In this document: in pieces, positions 14,381-23,227 of the stretch
Numbering within the stretch: the stretch's first letter is position 1
Layout of the letters: each line of letters begins with the position of its first letter
NCBI GenBank assembly: GCA_016787725.1
Contig: JAEUTZ010000015.1
Span: 1-64,000 of the forward strand
Length of the DNA: 64,000 bases
Direction of reading: 5' to 3'
Source: Cyclobacteriaceae bacterium
GTDB lineage: Bacteria; Bacteroidota; Bacteroidia; Cytophagales; Cyclobacteriaceae
Notes under the pieces: model-generated
Told to the model about the DNA's origin: nothing
What the model saw: only the letters and a program-made list of their open reading frames with translations
The model's database searches: none
Position numbers and translations under genes: made by a program

Positions 14381-15166
14381 CCGAATGGTAACCGAAAGCC
14401 CCCGGGTTACTTTTTCAAAATCAATAGTCGCATTAATTTTTTTGGCCCGCTCCTGCAACGACAACATACCGATTCCATACCCTCTGCCTCGCCCCAACCC
14501 CTGCCCGTTGTCGCCCACCCATAAGGTTAACACCTTACCCCAGGTCATCCGGATTATTATCTGAAAGCCCGTAGAGCTTTTCAGCGAGTTATGAACCAAT
14601 TCATGCACCATGTAGTACAACTCCTGCTTCACAGGGGGCTCGATGGTAAAGGCTCGCTCCGGAGAAACTGTTTCTAACTTTATCTCCTGATGGTGCAACG
14701 TGCCTAATTTTTCTGCCAATTCCTTAACCAGGTACTCGAGTGAATGTTGTTGAAACCGGGGTTGAATCTGATTATTGATCAGAAACCGAAGCGTAGCAAT
14801 AATCTGATCGATTTCTCTTCGTAAATCTTCTACTTCCTGACTAACCCGTGGATGATTGGGGTAATCGAGCAATTGTTCCAACTTAAACCGAACGGCTACC
14901 ATTCGCTGCACCGTATCATCATGAAGTTCCGTGGCCAACCTCCGTTGTTCGCGTTCCACCGCAACGGCTTCCCAATATCCACGGTCAGCATCACTCCGTT
15001 GACTTTTTCGTTGAAGCAAATCTTTCATATTGCTAATCAGTTCCTGGGAATCCCGGTTTTCCGCTACCAGCTTATTAAATCGCTTTTGAAGATTTCGGAC
15101 ATAGAAAGAAATCGGGAAAATCAAGATTACGATCAGCAAGACTACTATCCAGATTGCACCGACCAT
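14339..15166 (-). CDS. NarL-type sensor histidine kinase (HisKA_3)
   Basis: A 275-residue kinase with a single N-terminal membrane span (residues 3-23), a coiled linker (25-75), the HisKA_3 dimerisation helix with phospho-accepting His82 (ATELHDDTVQRM) and a HATPase domain with the N box HELVHNSLKSS and G box GDNGQGLGRG. There is no periplasmic sensor domain, so the signal is probably sensed in the membrane or the cytoplasm. HisKA_3 kinases partner with LuxR-type regulators, which fits the convergent neighbour despite the opposite strand. Confidence 0.9.
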   Translation of the reverse strand: MVGAIWIVVLLIVILIFPISFYVRNLQKRFNKLVAENRDSQELISNMKDLLQRKSQRSDADRGYWEAVAVEREQRRLATELHDDTVQRMVAVRFKLEQLLDYPNHPRVSQEVEDLRREIDQIIATLRFLINNQIQPRFQQHSLEYLVKELAEKLGTLHHQEIKLETVSPERAFTIEPPVKQELYYMVHELVHNSLKSSTGFQIIIRMTWGKVLTLWVGDNGQGLGRGRGYGIGMLSLQERAKKINATIDFEKVTRGLSVTIRLPEQQSITEHEGH

Positions 15167-15184
15167 TGGATATTTTCAATAGTG

Positions 15185-16186
15185 CTAAACAATCAAATCA
15201 CCCAGTAACTTCTTCATCTGTTGTGGCTCCAGGCGGGGACCGAATTGTGATACCACCCTAGAGGATGCCAAGGAAGCAAGTTTACCTGCTTCCGCATAGC
15301 TATGGCCGTGGGTGATTCCATACATGAACGCTCCTGAAAACATATCGCCCGCTCCGTTGGTATCGATGGCCCGCACTTTGTAAGGTTCAATTTGTATAAA
15401 TGTATCGCCATCGTAAATCAACGCTCCGTTGGCACCTAAGGTAATCGCAAATCGTTTGGCCACCTGCTTTAGCTTTTCGCGGGCCGTACCCATGTCATTC
15501 GTGCCGGTAAAGATCATCGCCTCTTCTTCATTGCAGAAAAGCAAGTCTACACTCGCCCCCACAATCTCTTCCATCTGCGAAGAAAAATATTTCACCATGC
15601 TCGGATCAGAAAATGTTAAGGCTGTACCCACTTTATTGCGCTCGGCAATTTTCTTGGCCTCTTTCAACGCCTCCAATCCCTTCGGACTCGCCACCAGATA
15701 TCCTTCCAGATAGATGTAACTAGACTCCTTAATGGCCGCTTCATCCAAATGCTCGGGCGACAAAAATGAACTGACTCCCAAAAACGTATTCATGGTGCGC
15801 TCCGCATCAGGGCTGGTCATCACCAAACACCGGCCAGTATGTCCTTCCGGACAATTTTCATGAGTTAAGTTGGTATCTACACCGTTGCGTTTTAAGTCAT
15901 CCAAAAAGAACTTGCCCAGTTCATCTTTAGCCACCAGGCAGGAATAGAAGCTCTTACCGCCAAACTGGTTGATGGCTACCACGGTATTGCCGGCTGAACC
16001 ACCGCCCGACATTTTACTCCGCTTCATGTCAATGGCCTTCATCAGGTGCTGCTGACGTTTTTCATCGACCAACGTCATTAGTCCTTTCTCTACTTCGTTC
16101 TTCTCAAAGAAGTCATGATCTACTTCGGTAACAATATCGACTAACGCATTGCCGATTCCGTAAACATCGTATTTAGTTGTGGGCAT
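15185..16186 (-). CDS. PfkB family carbohydrate/adenosine kinase
   Basis: A 333-residue cytoplasmic kinase of the ribokinase fold. The N-terminal GGGSAGNTVVAINQFGG block (about 61-77) binds sugar or nucleoside, and the C-terminal AIDTNGAGDMFSGAF holds the anion hole and catalytic base Asp281. Bacteroidota proteins of this type are usually annotated adenosine kinase, phosphorylating adenosine to AMP; a sugar substrate cannot be excluded. It ends 19 bases from the histidine kinase start and is on the same strand. Confidence 0.88.
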   Translation of the reverse strand: MPTTKYDVYGIGNALVDIVTEVDHDFFEKNEVEKGLMTLVDEKRQQHLMKAIDMKRSKMSGGGSAGNTVVAINQFGGKSFYSCLVAKDELGKFFLDDLKRNGVDTNLTHENCPEGHTGRCLVMTSPDAERTMNTFLGVSSFLSPEHLDEAAIKESSYIYLEGYLVASPKGLEALKEAKKIAERNKVGTALTFSDPSMVKYFSSQMEEIVGASVDLLFCNEEEAMIFTGTNDMGTAREKLKQVAKRFAITLGANGALIYDGDTFIQIEPYKVRAIDTNGAGDMFSGAFMYGITHGHSYAEAGKLASLASSRVVSQFGPRLEPQQMKKLLGDLIV

Positions 16187-16284
16187 ATCCGGGTATTAAA
16201 AAGAAGTGCAATGATAGGGAAGTATGGAAGATTGAGCAAATGCATCTCATGAAGTAAGAAGCTAACCTGTGTCACAGACGCGCT

Positions 16285-17205
16285 CTACTTCTTTCCGTTT
16301 GGCTTAATGTTCAGCGTTCGCTTGAATTTGGCGGCCCGGTTAGGATAATCGGTTATAAATCCATCCACATCCATTCCCTTCAGGGAGAGCATATCTTTCT
16401 CTTCGTTGACCGTCCAGGGTATGACTCTAATATTTTTCTCATGAAGATTTTTTACGTCCTCACGCTTTAGCAATTGATAATATGGACTGTAGATGGAGGG
16501 TGTAAATCCAAGGTCGGTCAGGTTTTCATCTACGGTTTTCTTATTCATTACCAATGCGGCCAACCTGATTTCCGGATACTTTTCATGCCAGTATCGCAAC
16601 ACGCGAAAGTCAAACGACTGAATTACGATCCGATCAAGCGGTAAATATTCATCCAACAATTGAAAAACCAGGTCTGAAAAAACTTCCGGCTTCGGGTGAA
16701 ACTTCGTGTCGCCTTCCGGGCTGGATTTAATTTCCAGGTTATAATCCACTTCATATCGTGTGAAACTCTTGATGTGATTTTCAGCGGCTACAATAACCTC
16801 CTTCAACAGCGGCTTTGAAACCTTCATCTTTTTTTGTTCTGGAAATCCTTTATTCCCTAATGAACCGCAATCCCACTGTTGAACTTCGGCATAGGTCATC
16901 TTGTAGATGTTGTATTTCTGCTCCGCCTTCGCCAACAAGGTATCGCCCGTAGGTGTCAGGCAAATCGAAGGCGACATCCAGGGTTCGTGCGAAACGACAA
17001 TTTGATTGTCTTTGGTAATGACCAGGTCCAATTCCAGTGTATTCACACCGGAATCCAACGCCAATAAAAATGCCGGAATGGAATTTTCCGGCATTAAGCC
17101 ACGCGCACCACGATGTCCCTGAATGTCAAACTTGGGAATATAGGATTGTGCATTGCCTTGATAAAAAGTCAACGCCATGCACAGATAAAACACACCAACC
17201 TTCAT
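16285..17205 (-). CDS. glycerophosphodiester phosphodiesterase
   Basis: A secreted GDPD of 306 residues that hydrolyses glycerophosphodiesters to glycerol 3-phosphate and an alcohol. The TIM-barrel motif IQGHRGARGLMPENSIPAF opens the mature protein with the catalytic His-Arg, the metal ligands are in LELDLVITKD, and the second histidine is in VVSHEPWM. A GTG at 17232 extends the frame, but the ATG at 17205 begins a clean signal peptide ending GNAQS. A C-terminal PWTVNEE and GFITDYP are also family features. Confidence 0.92.
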   Translation of the reverse strand: MKVGVFYLCMALTFYQGNAQSYIPKFDIQGHRGARGLMPENSIPAFLLALDSGVNTLELDLVITKDNQIVVSHEPWMSPSICLTPTGDTLLAKAEQKYNIYKMTYAEVQQWDCGSLGNKGFPEQKKMKVSKPLLKEVIVAAENHIKSFTRYEVDYNLEIKSSPEGDTKFHPKPEVFSDLVFQLLDEYLPLDRIVIQSFDFRVLRYWHEKYPEIRLAALVMNKKTVDENLTDLGFTPSIYSPYYQLLKREDVKNLHEKNIRVIPWTVNEEKDMLSLKGMDVDGFITDYPNRAAKFKRTLNIKPNGKK

Positions 17206-17261
17206 GTTGCAAGATACTGGATTCTGGATCACAACACCAGAAAGCAGTAGCTCACGTTTCC

Positions 17262-20066
17262 TTACTGACGGATCATCATCATTCGTCCGCCCGGTCTGCG
17301 GCCGCCTCCCATCGGATTCAGATGTTTATTCAGCGCATAGGTAAAGCTGAACATAAAGTAGCGGCCCAGGTTATTGGTGGTCTCCTGCTGATAGTAGTTG
17401 GAAGTAGCCGTTTGGTTTACACTCAGGTCTTTATCAAACAGGTTATTAACACTCACTTTTACTTCGCCTTTCTTATTCTTCATTATAAAACGCGAGATCG
17501 ATAAATTTAACAGGGGAATCTCCTGATTGAAATCGGTAGTCTGGCTGTTGTAAATCAGGTAATTGAAGGTTGCATTCAATGAATAGTTTTTCAAAAAATT
17601 CAGATTCCCTTCAGCCGTATAGGATTTATTGAAATACACCTGATCTTGTTGGGTATCGAATTCATAGTTGGTCTGTTGGTGACTGAGCGTGGCACTTAAG
17701 TCAATCGTAAGGATTTCCTTATAGGTAAAGTTATAGCGGGCGTTGCCGCCTAAGGTTTGCTGTGTTATACTGCTCTCTGTTTCATTCAAAATATTGATGC
17801 TACGCATGTGGGAAGCTGTGGGCCCAATGTTGAAGCGGCTATTCAGTTTATTAATGGGAAACCCAAAGTTGACATTCGCAGTAACGTTGAGATTATCCTT
17901 CACATTGACCGGTTGCGTTAACCGCACCAGGCTATCGCTAACGGTTTGTGAGTTGGTAATGGCATCCTGTGTGTATACCGCTGTAAGGAAGGCAAAAAAG
18001 TTAATGAATTTGGCTGGGTCAAACGTGGTGAAGTTCAGCGTGCCGCGATGTCCATACGCTGGTTTTAACGTGGGATTACCCACATAAAGATTAAGGGGAT
18101 CCGAATTATCCACCACGGGCTGCAATTGTTGAATGGTGGGTTCCTGCATGGACGTTTCATAATTCAGGCTTACGTGTTTGAAGTTGGAGAAGTCATAGTT
18201 AAAACGAGCCGAGGGCAAAATGTTTTCAAATGTGCGGTCGATAAATGCATTGCGAGTAATTAACTCACCTTTCAGGCGGGTAGACTGATAGCTGGCACCG
18301 ATCACAAAATTGTACTTCTCACGGTTCATCCTGAAGTTAAGCCCCGGACGGCTGTATAAATAATCACTGGTGTATTCATTGGTCAATCGGGTATTCAGCA
18401 CGTGGGTTCCGGTGTTTTCATCATACACTTTATAATCAACTTCATTGCTATTGGTACTGATGTTGTAATTGGCCTCCAGGTATTTTCTTCCACCCAATGG
18501 CTCCGTATAGGATACGGTTGCGCCATACGTAAGATTGTCGCTCAGCAGATAGTTGGTTTGCAGGAGCTGCTGCTCGCTGGGTACATTGGTATAAAATTGA
18601 TTGAGGGATTGCTGGTTTCCATCGCGATCGGTTTGGCTGGCGCCAAAAGTAAGGTTGGTTGAAAACGTACGACCCTTCTTGGTAAACCGATGACGCCACA
18701 ACAAGGATGAAATCAGATTGAAGCTATTTTGTGCCGCATAGGTATACTGTTCACTCTCGTTTTGGACGGTATTGTCTACCGTCATGGTTTGACTTGTGCT
18801 TTGCGAGTTCAATTCCGATTCTGAGTAGGTGGCGCTGGCGGTAAACTTCAACGAGTTGGCAGAATCAATCCGGTGATCGATCGTGAGGTTTGCCCGATGG
18901 TTGTCGTTGTTATTGAATTGCCGGCTATCCTGAAAATAGTTGTAGCTGCCATTGGGTAAATAGTTGACACGGTCAATGGATCGCTCAATATCCTGCTCCA
19001 GGCGATTGTAGAAATAGCTGGAGGTAAGTTGGGTGTCTTTGCTGAGGTCTTTATTGAAGTTTACACCCCCTGCATAACTGGTCATAATTCCATTCGGGCG
19101 GTTGCCAAAGTTCAGGGGCACGCCACTGGAATTATTGGAATTGAAAGTGAGTTGAACACGGCCACCACCCCCACCGCCCATCATGGCTTGGGAGCCACCG
19201 GTGAAGTTCATGTAATCATCAATGGAAAATCCCTGCTCATTGATGTTGTTTCCCATTCCCAAAAAAGAAAGTTGCTGACCCTTGGAAAACCGGTTGACGC
19301 TTGCTTTTGCCTGGAAGCGGTCATCGGTACCAATACCGCCCATCAGCGCACCAAAAGCCCCGTTGCGTTTCTCATCTTTCAATTCCAGATTGATGGTCTT
19401 TTCTTTCTGCCCATCATCAATGCCGGTGAACACAGCTTGATCGGATTTCTTGTCAAACACCTGAACCTTTTCCACCGCATCGGCTGGAAGATTTCGGGTG
19501 GCCAACTTCGGATCACGACCAAAGAATTCGCGGCCATCCACCATTACCCGTTGCACTTGTTCTCCCTGGGCACGCACAGTGCCATCAGTTTCTACTTCTA
19601 CACCCGGAAGTTTCTTTAATAGATCTTCCACATTGGCATTGGCCTGCACTTTAAAGGATCCGGCATTAAATTCAATGGTGTCACGCTTCACCGTAACCGG
19701 AGCCTTCTCGCCCATGATTACCACGCTTTCCAGTTCCTTCGTAAGCGGTTGCATTTTTATGCGCCCCACTTCTACGATAGAACCTGTGGAGGGCGTGGTT
19801 ATTTTTTGTGAAAAGGGAACATAGCCAACAAAGGTGATCTTGAGCAAATACTCACCCTTGTTTACATTCTTAATTTCGAAAGCCCCTTTCGCATCACTCA
19901 CACCAAAATTCACCAACGAAGAATCTTTGGGACTCAATAACATGATCGTAGAAGAAGGGAGCGGACTGGAGAGGGTATCGGTTACCTGCCCGTGGATCGA
20001 AAATTTCTGTGCGAAGGAACTCAGTGAACCCGCCATTAAAATCAAGAACAGTAAATTATGCTTCAT
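17262..20066 (-). CDS. TonB-dependent-receptor-like outer membrane protein (OMP_b-brl_3)
   Basis: A 934-residue outer-membrane protein. A signal peptide (1-19) precedes a carboxypeptidase-regulatory-like domain (about 23-110), then a plug domain with LLKKLPGVEVETDGTV and VMVDGREFFGRDP, then a beta barrel to the C-terminus. Classical receptors end in an aromatic residue; this one ends in a Gly/Arg/Met tail, GGGRRPGGRMMMIRQ. Its GLPGLI partner gene is directly upstream and ends similarly. Ligand is not determinable. The transcript starts divergently from a sensor kinase/regulator pair, which may control it. Confidence 0.85.
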   Translation of the reverse strand: MKHNLLFLILMAGSLSSFAQKFSIHGQVTDTLSSPLPSSTIMLLSPKDSSLVNFGVSDAKGAFEIKNVNKGEYLLKITFVGYVPFSQKITTPSTGSIVEVGRIKMQPLTKELESVVIMGEKAPVTVKRDTIEFNAGSFKVQANANVEDLLKKLPGVEVETDGTVRAQGEQVQRVMVDGREFFGRDPKLATRNLPADAVEKVQVFDKKSDQAVFTGIDDGQKEKTINLELKDEKRNGAFGALMGGIGTDDRFQAKASVNRFSKGQQLSFLGMGNNINEQGFSIDDYMNFTGGSQAMMGGGGGGRVQLTFNSNNSSGVPLNFGNRPNGIMTSYAGGVNFNKDLSKDTQLTSSYFYNRLEQDIERSIDRVNYLPNGSYNYFQDSRQFNNNDNHRANLTIDHRIDSANSLKFTASATYSESELNSQSTSQTMTVDNTVQNESEQYTYAAQNSFNLISSLLWRHRFTKKGRTFSTNLTFGASQTDRDGNQQSLNQFYTNVPSEQQLLQTNYLLSDNLTYGATVSYTEPLGGRKYLEANYNISTNSNEVDYKVYDENTGTHVLNTRLTNEYTSDYLYSRPGLNFRMNREKYNFVIGASYQSTRLKGELITRNAFIDRTFENILPSARFNYDFSNFKHVSLNYETSMQEPTIQQLQPVVDNSDPLNLYVGNPTLKPAYGHRGTLNFTTFDPAKFINFFAFLTAVYTQDAITNSQTVSDSLVRLTQPVNVKDNLNVTANVNFGFPINKLNSRFNIGPTASHMRSINILNETESSITQQTLGGNARYNFTYKEILTIDLSATLSHQQTNYEFDTQQDQVYFNKSYTAEGNLNFLKNYSLNATFNYLIYNSQTTDFNQEIPLLNLSISRFIMKNKKGEVKVSVNNLFDKDLSVNQTATSNYYQQETTNNLGRYFMFSFTYALNKHLNPMGGGRRPGGRMMMIRQ

Positions 20067-20111
20067 GAAATTTGAAGTAAGCGTGAATTAGATTTTAACA
20101 CAACTGCTGAA

Positions 20112-20867
20112 CTAGTTCCGAATGATCATGCCCCGACCACCCATCTGCTTCATCTGCTCTTCCACCATTTTGCGATATTCCTCCTGCGTAGTTTTAGTGC
20201 CGCTGGCTGGCATTTTCAACTCATTCTTTTTCAACTCCCGCATTTCGATGGTTTTGGCAACCAGTACCCGTTCTCCGCCATTAATATCCACAGCGAGGAC
20301 GGCTCCAGGCAAGGTATTAAAGCGCTCGGGACCTAAAAATGGCCGGATCTTATCCGTAAACCAGGCAGTGATTTCCCGCTTTTCGGTTACCGGGTTTCCG
20401 TTCATATTCATCTGCACCGAATCTGTATAATATGCCTGTCGGCATTCATATCCCTGAATGGTTTTTATTTCCGTGCCGAATTTCCAGGGCGATACCTTTA
20501 CTGAATCTTCAATGAGATAATTCTTACCCATAAACTCCTGTTTCGAAAGGATCTTTCCGCTGGTTTGATCTAAATAGAGCTCATTGTTCGGCTGGCGGAT
20601 CACCATGCGCATGCCGCCTCCACCCATCTCCTCTTCTTCATCTTCAATCAAGGGTTTGTAAAGTGACTCGATCTCATTAAAAAATAATTGTTCTTTGGTG
20701 GTACGGAATTCCGGGATCATCCCCTTCATATCTGCGCGCTCGGGTGGAAGCCTGCGGTGCAGGTTTACCTTTATTTCATAGGTGATTACACCGGTCGTCT
20801 GACCAAAAACTACATGCGCAGCCGTTAATGACACCAGGATACCCAGGAGTAAAATCAATTTTTTCAT
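20112..20867 (-). CDS. GLPGLI family protein
   Basis: A 251-residue exported protein of the Bacteroidota GLPGLI family, which is regularly found beside OMP_b-brl_3 receptors. A signal peptide (KLILLLGILVSLTAAHVVFG) is followed by GVITYEIKVNL, ends of the family fold around WFTDKIRPFLGPERFNTLPGAVL, where the family name motif appears as NTLPGAVL. Gly/Met-rich patches GGGGMRMVIRQ and the C-terminus QMGGRGMIIRN stand out. Longer starts (20885, 20909) exist; the ATG at 20867 gives the best signal peptide. Function is unknown, probably linked to the receptor. Confidence 0.85.
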   Translation of the reverse strand: MKKLILLLGILVSLTAAHVVFGQTTGVITYEIKVNLHRRLPPERADMKGMIPEFRTTKEQLFFNEIESLYKPLIEDEEEEMGGGGMRMVIRQPNNELYLDQTSGKILSKQEFMGKNYLIEDSVKVSPWKFGTEIKTIQGYECRQAYYTDSVQMNMNGNPVTEKREITAWFTDKIRPFLGPERFNTLPGAVLAVDINGGERVLVAKTIEMRELKKNELKMPASGTKTTQEEYRKMVEEQMKQMGGRGMIIRN

Positions 20868-20996
20868 AAGAGAGGAGGATTTCATTTGTTTTAATTCCCA
20901 TGTAAACATACGATTGGAGAGTATCGGGTGTGGTTAATAGTTCTGAATTCAATGTTAATTAAGGTTAAAAGAACATCGCTAACCCGGTGAGAGCTG

Positions 20997-21004
20997 TACT
21001 TTTG
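20997..21004 (+). promoter_or_regulatory. TAnnTTTG -7 box abutting the sensor kinase start
   Basis: TACTTTTG is an exact match to the -7 consensus and ends only 4 bases before the GTG start at 21009. A transcript from it would begin at or next to the start codon. No clear TTG lies at the -33 position, so the promoter call is moderate. Confidence 0.4.
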
Positions 21005-21008
21005 TAAT

Positions 21009-22496
21009 GTGAAAACTTCAAAGAACAGGTTAACCTTGATCCTGATTGCCAGCAGCATTGTCTTATTGCTGGCCTTGCAAGCGTTGTGGCTAACCAATTC
21101 CTACGAAAAGGCCTACTATGATTTACGCAGGGAAACGAATGGACTTTTTCGAAACACGGTACTGGCCTTGCGTGATTCCTTTCTGCTTCAAGGCTTTGAA
21201 AAAATTCCAAACGATTCGACTGAAACAAAACTTTCAAGAGCGTTCACCTACCGGCATTTAATAGATACAGCAACCCGGGGTAATATGCGCATCCGTTCCT
21301 CGCAGGTTCAAATCTATATTTCAACAGACCGTGCTAACGATTCATTAGCTGCTATCCTTCGGCCACTGGGCACCCGCATTCAGGAGGGTAAAATTGATGG
21401 TGGCAACTTTGTTTTTCGAATGCGAACCGACTCATTGCCGGAAGACAGCTTGAGAAACCATTTTAGTAATGCGTTGACCAAGGTAGGTCTTGCTGTTCCC
21501 TTTGTAATTAAACATTCCTCTTTTGTGCCCACACCCGTTCAGGTCGGATCTGGTAATAGTACTCTCTTTAAACCTCCGGGCGATGAACTGCTGGAATTAC
21601 CTGGCGAAGCACGGGCTTATTCGAATACGTTGTATTCGGATTGGGTCCGGTTTGATCCAATTCACCGGTATGCTGTGGAATTGCACGGTTTCCGAACATT
21701 CTTATTGGGACAAATTACACCGCAAATCCTGTTCTCATTGTTCCTTACGTTGCTAACCACCGCTGCCTTCGTAGTGATGTACAGGAGCATGTTGGCACAA
21801 CAGCGATTGATGGATTTAAAGAATGACTTCATCAGCAACATAACCCATGAATTGAAAACACCAGTAACCACGGTAGGCGTGGCACTGGAAGCCATTAAAA
21901 ATTTCAAAGGTCAAAACAACCCTGAATTAACTACAGAGTACCTGACCATTGCCCAGAATGAGTTAAACCGGCTGAACATCCTGACCGATAAAATTTTGAA
22001 AACCGCGATATTCGAAGACAAGGGTGTTGACTTTAAAGCTGAACCTGTTGATATGAATCAACTGATTGAACAGGTAATCAATTCAATGAAACTGGTGTTT
22101 GAAAAACATAAAGCCACGGTTGCGTTTGAAAAGAAAGGTCAAGACTTTCAACTGCTGGGTGGCCCGGTCCATTTAACCAGTGTCATTTATAACCTGCTGG
22201 ATAATGCTTTAAAGTACAGTCCGATTAATCCGGAGATTTTGATTTCGTTGACTGATGAGGGAGATGGACTTGTTATTAAGGTTCAGGATAAAGGAATCGG
22301 AATTGCTCCGGAGTTCAGGAAAAAAGTATTTGAGAAATTCTTCCGCGTTCCTACCGGGGATATTCACAACATCAAAGGATATGGCCTGGGCCTAAGCTAT
22401 GTTGAAAGCGTAGTAAAGAGCCACCATGGATCCATTGCCGTAGATAGCGCCCCGGGTAGTGGAAGTGTGTTTACCATTCGATTACCAAAAAAGTAA
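21009..22496 (+). CDS. two-component sensor histidine kinase
   Basis: A 495-residue membrane kinase: TM1 near residues 9-28, a periplasmic sensor of about 200 residues with no recognisable fold, TM2 near 237-258, then the HisKA domain with His280 in SNITHELKTPVTT and a HATPase domain with N box NLLDNALKYSP, G1 DKGIGIAPEFR and G2 KGYGLGLSYV. The start is GTG; no later methionine keeps TM1. It is followed by 1 base and then the OmpR-type regulator and is divergent from the GLPGLI/receptor pair, which is its likely target. Confidence 0.92.
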   Translation: MKTSKNRLTLILIASSIVLLLALQALWLTNSYEKAYYDLRRETNGLFRNTVLALRDSFLLQGFEKIPNDSTETKLSRAFTYRHLIDTATRGNMRIRSSQVQIYISTDRANDSLAAILRPLGTRIQEGKIDGGNFVFRMRTDSLPEDSLRNHFSNALTKVGLAVPFVIKHSSFVPTPVQVGSGNSTLFKPPGDELLELPGEARAYSNTLYSDWVRFDPIHRYAVELHGFRTFLLGQITPQILFSLFLTLLTTAAFVVMYRSMLAQQRLMDLKNDFISNITHELKTPVTTVGVALEAIKNFKGQNNPELTTEYLTIAQNELNRLNILTDKILKTAIFEDKGVDFKAEPVDMNQLIEQVINSMKLVFEKHKATVAFEKKGQDFQLLGGPVHLTSVIYNLLDNALKYSPINPEILISLTDEGDGLVIKVQDKGIGIAPEFRKKVFEKFFRVPTGDIHNIKGYGLGLSYVESVVKSHHGSIAVDSAPGSGSVFTIRLPKK

Positions 22497-22497
22497 G

Positions 22498-23187
22498 GTG
22501 AGCAAAGTGAAAATCCTTTATGTGGAAGACGAACCTTTCCTGGGGAGGATTGTAAAGGAAAGCCTTGAGGTACGCGATTTTGAAGTGCGGATGGTAGCTG
22601 ATGGCAAACTGGTGCTGAGTGTGTTTGAAGAATTTAAACCCGATATCTGCGTACTGGACATCATGCTCCCAAATAAAGATGGGTATTCCATCGCCCAAAT
22701 CATTCGCCAAAGCAATGGCTCCATTCCCATCATATTTGTTACAGCCAAAACCCAAACTGAAGATTTATTAAAAGGATTTGAGGTGGGTGGAAACGATTAC
22801 CTGCGCAAACCTTTCAGCATGGAGGAATTAATTGCCCGGGTGAACAATCTCTTACAGCTTACACAAAAACTGACTTCAACCTCCAACCAGTTATTCAAGA
22901 TAGGCACCTTCGAATTTGTTCCGCAGCGGTACGAACTGCGAAAAAACGGAACTGCGAGAAAATTATCCCATCGTGAAGCCATGCTGTTGCACATCCTGGC
23001 CGAAAATCAAAACATGAATATTGATCGCAAGACTATCCTGATGCGGGTATGGGGCGATGACTCGTTTTTTAATTCGCGAAACCTGGATGTGTACATCACG
23101 AAACTGCGGGATTATTTACGAGAAGATCCGGCCATTGAAATCATAACCATCAAAGGTGTGGGCTATCATTTTGCTGTAGGGAATTAA
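22498..23187 (+). CDS. OmpR family response regulator
   Basis: A 229-residue regulator with receiver domain (acidic pocket in YVEDEP, phospho-acceptor Asp54 in VLDIMLPNKDG, Lys in YLRKPF) and a C-terminal winged helix (about 130-228) ending TIKGVGYHF. The frame is open further upstream into the kinase gene, but the GTG at 22498, 2 bases after the kinase stop, or the GTG at 22507 are the natural starts. It acts as partner of the upstream kinase. Confidence 0.92.
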   Translation: MSKVKILYVEDEPFLGRIVKESLEVRDFEVRMVADGKLVLSVFEEFKPDICVLDIMLPNKDGYSIAQIIRQSNGSIPIIFVTAKTQTEDLLKGFEVGGNDYLRKPFSMEELIARVNNLLQLTQKLTSTSNQLFKIGTFEFVPQRYELRKNGTARKLSHREAMLLHILAENQNMNIDRKTILMRVWGDDSFFNSRNLDVYITKLRDYLREDPAIEIITIKGVGYHFAVGN

Positions 23188-23227
23188 CTGAAAGTAAGTA
23201 GATTTGTTTAGCCTCTCCTGCTAAACT

